DNA from: Terrimesophilobacter sp036833635
Lineage (GTDB): Bacteria; Actinomycetota; Actinomycetes; Actinomycetales; Microbacteriaceae
NCBI GenBank assembly: GCA_036833635.1
Contig: DAITPJ010000010.1
Span: 1-33,390, forward strand
Reading direction: 5' to 3'
DNA length: 33,390 nucleotides
Part shown: positions 30,370-33,390 of the stretch, piece after piece
Numbering within the stretch: position 1 is the stretch's first letter
Layout of the letters: each line of letters begins with the position of its first letter
The notes under the pieces: generated by a model
The model's database searches: none
What the model was told of the DNA's origin: nothing
What the model saw: the letters and a program-made list of their open reading frames with translations, nothing else
Program-made: the position numbers and the translations under genes

Positions 30370-30879
30370 ATGACGGAGCCGACCGCTTCCCCGCCCAAGG
30401 GTCGCGCTCGCGTCCTCGCGGATGCCACCACCCGCGGGCTCGACGTCGAGATCGTCGAGCGGCCGGCCGCCGACAGTCTCGAGCAGGCCGCGGGACTCCT
30501 CGGCATCCGGCCGGCCGATATCGTCAAGTCGCTCGTCGTGCGGCGCACGAAACCGCTGCCGGCGACTTACCTCTTCGCGCTCGTGCCGGGCGACCGGCAG
30601 ATCTCCTGGCCCAAGCTGCGCGCTCTCGTCGGCGCGAACAAGCTCGTCATGCCGGACGAGGCGCTCGCGATCGAGGCGACCGGGTACGGTCGCGGCACGA
30701 TCACCCCGCTCGGCAGCACGACCGCGTGGCCCGTGTACGCGGACGCCACGATGACCGGTCGCCGCATCGCGATGGGTGCGGGCGACCACGGCTACAGCGC
30801 GTTCGTCGACGCGGATGCCCTCATCGCGGCATTCTCGGCGACCGTGGCCGACATCACTGAGCCGCTCGCGCCGCGCTAG
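30370..30879 (+). CDS. ybaK: YbaK/EbsC family aminoacyl-tRNA deacylase
   Basis: 169 residues. Trans-editing factor family that hydrolyses mischarged tRNA; the YbaK branch clears Cys-tRNA(Pro). The key Lys53 is in ADIVKSLVVRR, equivalent to the essential Lys46 of Haemophilus YbaK. The later motifs PKLRALVGANKLVMPDEALA, ATGYGRGTITPLG and IAMGAGDHGYSAFVDADAL follow the family order. ATG 30370 has GAGG upstream (AGCGAGGCCGGGC). An in-frame extension to 30310 overlaps the divergent dusB start and is rejected. Its stop overlaps the small convergent ORF by 4 bases. Substrate specificity within the family is not certain. Confidence 0.92.
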   Translation: MTEPTASPPKGRARVLADATTRGLDVEIVERPAADSLEQAAGLLGIRPADIVKSLVVRRTKPLPATYLFALVPGDRQISWPKLRALVGANKLVMPDEALAIEATGYGRGTITPLGSTTAWPVYADATMTGRRIAMGAGDHGYSAFVDADALIAAFSATVADITEPLAPR

Positions 30880-31019
30880 TTCCAGAGAAGGAGCCGCTGC
30901 GCAGCGCTCGGGACGCAGGCGCTCGAGGCGGGCGGCGGCCACTCGCACGTGTCGTCGACGCACACCGCGGCATCCGGCTGCCCGACCATCGTGAGCGGGG
31001 GCTTGGACGTGTCGTTCAT
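30876..31019 (-). CDS. 47-residue small protein coupled to the DsbA-like gene
   Basis: An ORF that begins ATG 31019, overlapping the stop of the DsbA-family gene as ATGA, and ends TAG at 30876. It has 47 residues: a polar start (MNDTSKPPLTMVG), a cysteine-bearing middle (CVDDTCEWPPP, a C-x4-C spacing, with one more Cys nine residues later) and a Leu/Trp end. Nearly all codons end in G or C, as in the real genes here. GGAAG lies 6 bases before the ATG. I recognise no family. The cysteines next to a disulfide oxidoreductase may mean a redox partner or substrate, but that is inference. It converges on and slightly overlaps ybaK. Confidence 0.6.
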   Translation of the reverse strand: MNDTSKPPLTMVGQPDAAVCVDDTCEWPPPASSACVPSAAQRLLLWN

Positions 31020-31669
31020 GCAGCTGCTTCCTTCTCCTCGCGCACCTGCTGGAGGGCGGCCGCGAAGGTCGCTGCCTCCTGCGCTCCCGAAATGCCGTAC
31101 TTTCCGTCGATGACGAAGAAAGGAACGCCCTGGATGCCGTACTCCTGCGCCTGGGCGACATCCGCCTTGACGTCGGCGAGGAACTCGTTCGACTCGAGCG
31201 CTCGCACGACGTCGGCGCGGTCGAACCCGAGCTCCGCCGCGATGTCCGCGAGGTCCTCGACGCGGCCCACGTGCTCACCATTGACGAAGTACGCCTTGAG
31301 CAGGCGCTCCTTCATCTCGAGCTGGCGCCCCTTCGATTTGGCGTAGTGGAGCAGCTCGTGTGCCTTCACCGTGTTGGTCTGGTGCACGGAATCGTAGTCA
31401 TAGTCGAGGCCGACGGATGCTGCGATTCCTGTCACGCGTTCGAGCATCGTCCCGACCTGGTCGAGCGTGAGGCCCTTGCGCTGGGCGAGGTAGTCGGCCG
31501 GGGTCCCCTCGAAGTCGACGGGGGTATCCGGCGCGAGCTCGAAGGAGTGATACTCCACATCGACGTCGCCGCCGAATTCGGCCGCTCCCGCCTCGAACTT
31601 GCGCTTCCCGATGTAGCACCACGGGCACTGCACATCCGACCAGATGTCGACCTTGATCGTCTTACTCAC
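31016..31669 (-). CDS. DsbA/FrnE family thiol oxidoreductase
   Basis: 217 residues. Thioredoxin-fold protein of the FrnE/2-hydroxychromene-2-carboxylate isomerase branch of DsbA. The N-terminal strand is VDIWSDVQCPWCYIG with redox motif CPWC (Cys15, Cys18), followed by a helical insertion. The cis-Pro loop is GIQGVPFFVIDGKYGISGAQ. There is no signal peptide, so it probably works in the cytoplasm; FrnE of Deinococcus is a cytoplasmic oxidoreductase/isomerase linked to stress resistance. The GTG start at 31669 has AAAGG about 9 bases upstream. The stop overlaps the small ORF downstream. It is divergent from an SDR gene across a palindrome-rich region. Confidence 0.9.
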   Translation of the reverse strand: MSKTIKVDIWSDVQCPWCYIGKRKFEAGAAEFGGDVDVEYHSFELAPDTPVDFEGTPADYLAQRKGLTLDQVGTMLERVTGIAASVGLDYDYDSVHQTNTVKAHELLHYAKSKGRQLEMKERLLKAYFVNGEHVGRVEDLADIAAELGFDRADVVRALESNEFLADVKADVAQAQEYGIQGVPFFVIDGKYGISGAQEAATFAAALQQVREEKEAAA

Positions 31670-31717
31670 TCTTGAACACCTTTCGTCGTCAGGTGGAACC
31701 AAGCGTCGGGAGCGAAC

Positions 31718-31738
31718 ATTCCCGCGGGAATAGTTCCC
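31718..31738. promoter_or_regulatory. Overlapping palindromes in the dsbA-like/SDR divergent region
   Basis: ATTCCCGCGGGAAT (31718-31731) is a perfect 14-base palindrome. It runs into GGGAA-TAG-TTCCC (31726-31738), so three alternating half-sites lie in 21 bases. The third half-site falls at the -35 position for the SDR promoter. A dimeric repressor could control both genes. Confidence 0.55.
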
Positions 31739-31750
31739 AAGTCCATGCGG

Positions 31751-31766
31751 TTGCATATAAATACAA
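31751..31766 (+). promoter_or_regulatory. SDR promoter -10 within a second imperfect palindrome
   Basis: TTGCATATAAATACAA pairs at six of eight positions, in the manner of MarR-type operators. It contains TATAAA (31756-31761), the best -10 for the SDR gene, with TTCCCA (31734-31739) 16 bases upstream as -35. Confidence 0.45.
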
Positions 31767-31801
31767 GCGCATTCTGCGTCACTCGAGAAAGGGAAGAAAT
31801 C

Positions 31802-32539
31802 ATGGCTCGGTTCACCGGAAAGACCGCCCTCATCACAGGAGGCGCGAGTGGGATCGGCAAGGCAGCCGCCCAGCAGCTCGCCGCCGGCGGCGCGAACGTC
31901 GTCATCGGCGACATTCAGGACGATGCCGGCCGTGCGGCCGTCGACGAGATCGTCAAGGCCGGAGGCACGGCGTCCTATGTGCACCTCGACGTAACGAACG
32001 AGGACGACTGGAACAAGGCCGTCGCCGAAGCCACCAAGACCTACGGCGGGCTGACGACGCTCGTCAACAACGCAGGAATCGGCGACACCCTCCCGATCGA
32101 GGAGACTCCGCTCGCGAGCTGGGACAAGGTCATCGCCGTCACGCAGACGAGCGCGTTCCTGGGTATGAAGGCCGCGAGCGCCGAACTGCAGAAGTCCGGA
32201 AACGGCTCCGTCGTCAACATCAGCTCGATGTACGGGATCGTCGGGGGTCTCGGCGGACCGAGCTATGCCGCGGCGAAGGGTGCCGTGCGCATCCTGACCA
32301 AGAACACCGCGCTCGGATGGGCGCAGAAGGGCGTGCGGGCGAACTCCGTACACCCCGGATACATCAACACGCCCATCCTCGGCGACACCGATCGCGAGTA
32401 CCTCATCAACACGACCCCGATGGGTCGTCTCGGCGAGCCCGAGGAGGTCGCGAACGTCATCGCGTTCCTCGCGAGCGATGAGTCGTCGTTCATGACGGGC
32501 TCCGAGGTCGTCGTCGACGGCGGATACACCGCCGGATAG
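31802..32539 (+). CDS. Short-chain dehydrogenase/reductase, classical SDR
   Basis: 245 residues, standard for the family. NAD(P)-dependent oxidoreductase with the cofactor loop TGGASGIG (12-19), an Asp after the second strand (IGDIQ) that favours NAD, the stabilising NNAG motif (LVNNAGIGD), catalytic Ser in NISSMYG and the YxxxK pair in SYAAAKGAV. The C-terminal EVVVDGGYTAG is typical of the family. ATG 31802 has GGGAAG just upstream. An in-frame start at 31745 would precede the likely promoter and is rejected. Substrate unknown. It faces a DsbA-like gene on the other side of a compact control region. Confidence 0.93.
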   Translation: MARFTGKTALITGGASGIGKAAAQQLAAGGANVVIGDIQDDAGRAAVDEIVKAGGTASYVHLDVTNEDDWNKAVAEATKTYGGLTTLVNNAGIGDTLPIEETPLASWDKVIAVTQTSAFLGMKAASAELQKSGNGSVVNISSMYGIVGGLGGPSYAAAKGAVRILTKNTALGWAQKGVRANSVHPGYINTPILGDTDREYLINTTPMGRLGEPEEVANVIAFLASDESSFMTGSEVVVDGGYTAG

Positions 32540-32549
32540 TCCGGGAGCA

Positions 32550-32569
32550 GGCGCGCAGGGCTACGCGCC
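32550..32569. terminator. Bidirectional terminator candidate between SDR and glyS
   Basis: GGCGCG (32550-32555) and CGCGCC (32564-32569) form a 6-base-pair stem with an 8-base loop in the 21-base gap between two converging genes. It includes the glyS stop. No U-tract. Confidence 0.4.
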
Positions 32570-33390
32570 GAGCAGTTGCTCGGCGAGGTAGCCCTGCAGC
32601 TTGTCGAGGGAGATCCGCTCCTGGGCCATCGAGTCGCGCTCACGCACCGTGACGGCCTTGTCCTCGAGCGTGTCGAAGTCGACCGTGATGGCGAATGGCG
32701 TTCCGATCTCGTCCTGCCGGCGGTAGCGGCGACCGATCGCGCCTGCGTCGTCGAAGTCGATGTTCCAGAAGCGGCGAAGGTCGGCGGCGAGCTCCTTCGC
32801 GATGGGCGAGAGCTCGTCGTTGCGCGAGAGGGGCAGCACGGCCGCCTTGACGGGCGCGAGCCGGCGGTCGAGCCTGAGCACGGTGCGCTTGTCGACGCCA
32901 CCCTTCGTGTTCGGCGCCTCGTCCTCGTGGTAGGCATCCACGAGGAACGCCATCATCGACCGGGTGAGGCCCACCGCGGGCTCGATGACGTACGGCGTCC
33001 ACCGCTCGTTCTTCGTCTGGTCGAAATAGGAGAGGTCCGTGCCGGAGTGCTCGCTGTGCGTCGTGAGATCGAAGTCGGTGCGGTTCGCGACCCCCTCGAG
33101 CTCGCCCCACTCGCTTCCCTGGAACCGGAAGCGGTACTCGAGGTCGACCGTGCGCTTCGAATAGTGCGAAAGCTTCTCCTGCGGATGCTCGTACAGGCGC
33201 AGGTTGTCGCGATCCATGCCGAGGTCCACGTACCAGTTGACGCGCTCGTCGATCCAGTACTGGTGCCACTGCTCGTCGGTTCCCGGTTCGACGAAGTACT
33301 CCATCTCCATCTGCTCGAACTCACGGGTGCGGAATATGAAATTGCCGGGTGTGATCTCGTTCCGGAAGCTCTTTCCCACCTGGGCGATGC
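32561..33390 (-). CDS. glyS: Glycyl-tRNA synthetase, C-terminal part (5' end outside window)
   Basis: Class II aminoacyl-tRNA synthetase, single-chain bacterial type, charging tRNA-Gly. The visible 276 codons begin in IAQVGKSFRNEITPGNFIFRTREFEQMEME, the class II motif 2 region (FRxE). Motif 3 lies in PYVIEPAVGLTRSMMAFL. The anticodon-binding domain starts near VLRLDRRLAPVKAAVLPLSR and ends with YRRQDEIGTPFAITVDFDTLEDKAVTVRERDS. The family has about 460 residues, so roughly 185 N-terminal residues including motif 1 are outside. The stop TAG is at 32561-32563. It converges on the SDR gene. Confidence 0.96.
   Translation of the reverse strand, partial: IAQVGKSFRNEITPGNFIFRTREFEQMEMEYFVEPGTDEQWHQYWIDERVNWYVDLGMDRDNLRLYEHPQEKLSHYSKRTVDLEYRFRFQGSEWGELEGVANRTDFDLTTHSEHSGTDLSYFDQTKNERWTPYVIEPAVGLTRSMMAFLVDAYHEDEAPNTKGGVDKRTVLRLDRRLAPVKAAVLPLSRNDELSPIAKELAADLRRFWNIDFDDAGAIGRRYRRQDEIGTPFAITVDFDTLEDKAVTVRERDSMAQERISLDKLQGYLAEQLLGA

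Noticed and set aside
1..33390. CRISPR arrays, insertion sequences or prophage genes
   Set aside because: No regularly spaced repeats, no transposase, and no integrase or phage protein was recognised anywhere. The only mobility signal is the tRNA-Asn repeat around hipBA.

Overview
The window reads as a piece of chromosome from a high-GC Gram-positive actinobacterium. I infer the family Microbacteriaceae or a close relative. Supporting signs are strong GC bias at third codon positions, a MarP-type periplasmic protease, tRNA genes with no encoded CCA, frequent GTG/TTG starts, lipoproteins with actinobacterial lipoboxes, and the chromosomal cluster glyS / dsbA-like / dusB / dgt / dnaG. Genes are densely packed. 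Many neighbours are coupled by 4-base start/stop overlaps (ATGA, GTGA, TTGA), and no stretch over 300 bases lacks a gene.

Layout. 1-4139: a truncated zinc alcohol dehydrogenase, a MarP-like protease, and a two-gene unit (MFS transporter plus dienelactone hydrolase). 4233-4852: a FitAB/VapBC-type toxin-antitoxin pair with a palindromic operator between its -35 and -10. 4860-7219: two divergent small lipoproteins and two small membrane proteins. 7319-7392: tRNA-Met(CAT). 7409-10217: a GT4 glycosyltransferase, a DMT transporter and peptide deformylase. 10246-12186: a degenerate histidine kinase leading into azlC-azlD. 12293-15625: a SHOCT protein, a NarL-type two-component pair and a HAAS-domain membrane protein. 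15635-17379: a hipBA module lying between a fragment of tRNA-Asn and the intact tRNA-Asn. 17443-25805: a seven-gene dipeptide-type ABC operon that ends in a 2-hydroxyacid dehydrogenase and a lactonase. 25987-30337: dnaG, dgt and dusB. 30370-33390: ybaK, an overlooked 47-residue ORF, a DsbA/FrnE oxidoreductase, an SDR and the 3' part of glyS.

The points most worth a second look are these. (1) hipBA occupies the interval between tRNA-Asn and a 30-base direct repeat of its anticodon region (29/30 identical), on the 3' side of the tRNA, as expected for a tRNA-integrated element that has lost its integrase. (2) Eight genes share one exact start geometry, TANNNT then six bases then the start codon, with no Shine-Dalgarno, which points to leaderless transcription. 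(3) Both toxin-antitoxin promoters carry clear palindromic operators. (4) The kinase ahead of azlCD has Gly in place of the phospho-accepting His. (5) The third ATPase of the peptide-type ABC operon lacks its H-loop His. (6) A 47-codon ORF is coupled to the dsbA-like gene.

Protein functions are assigned from motifs read by eye. No database search was run.
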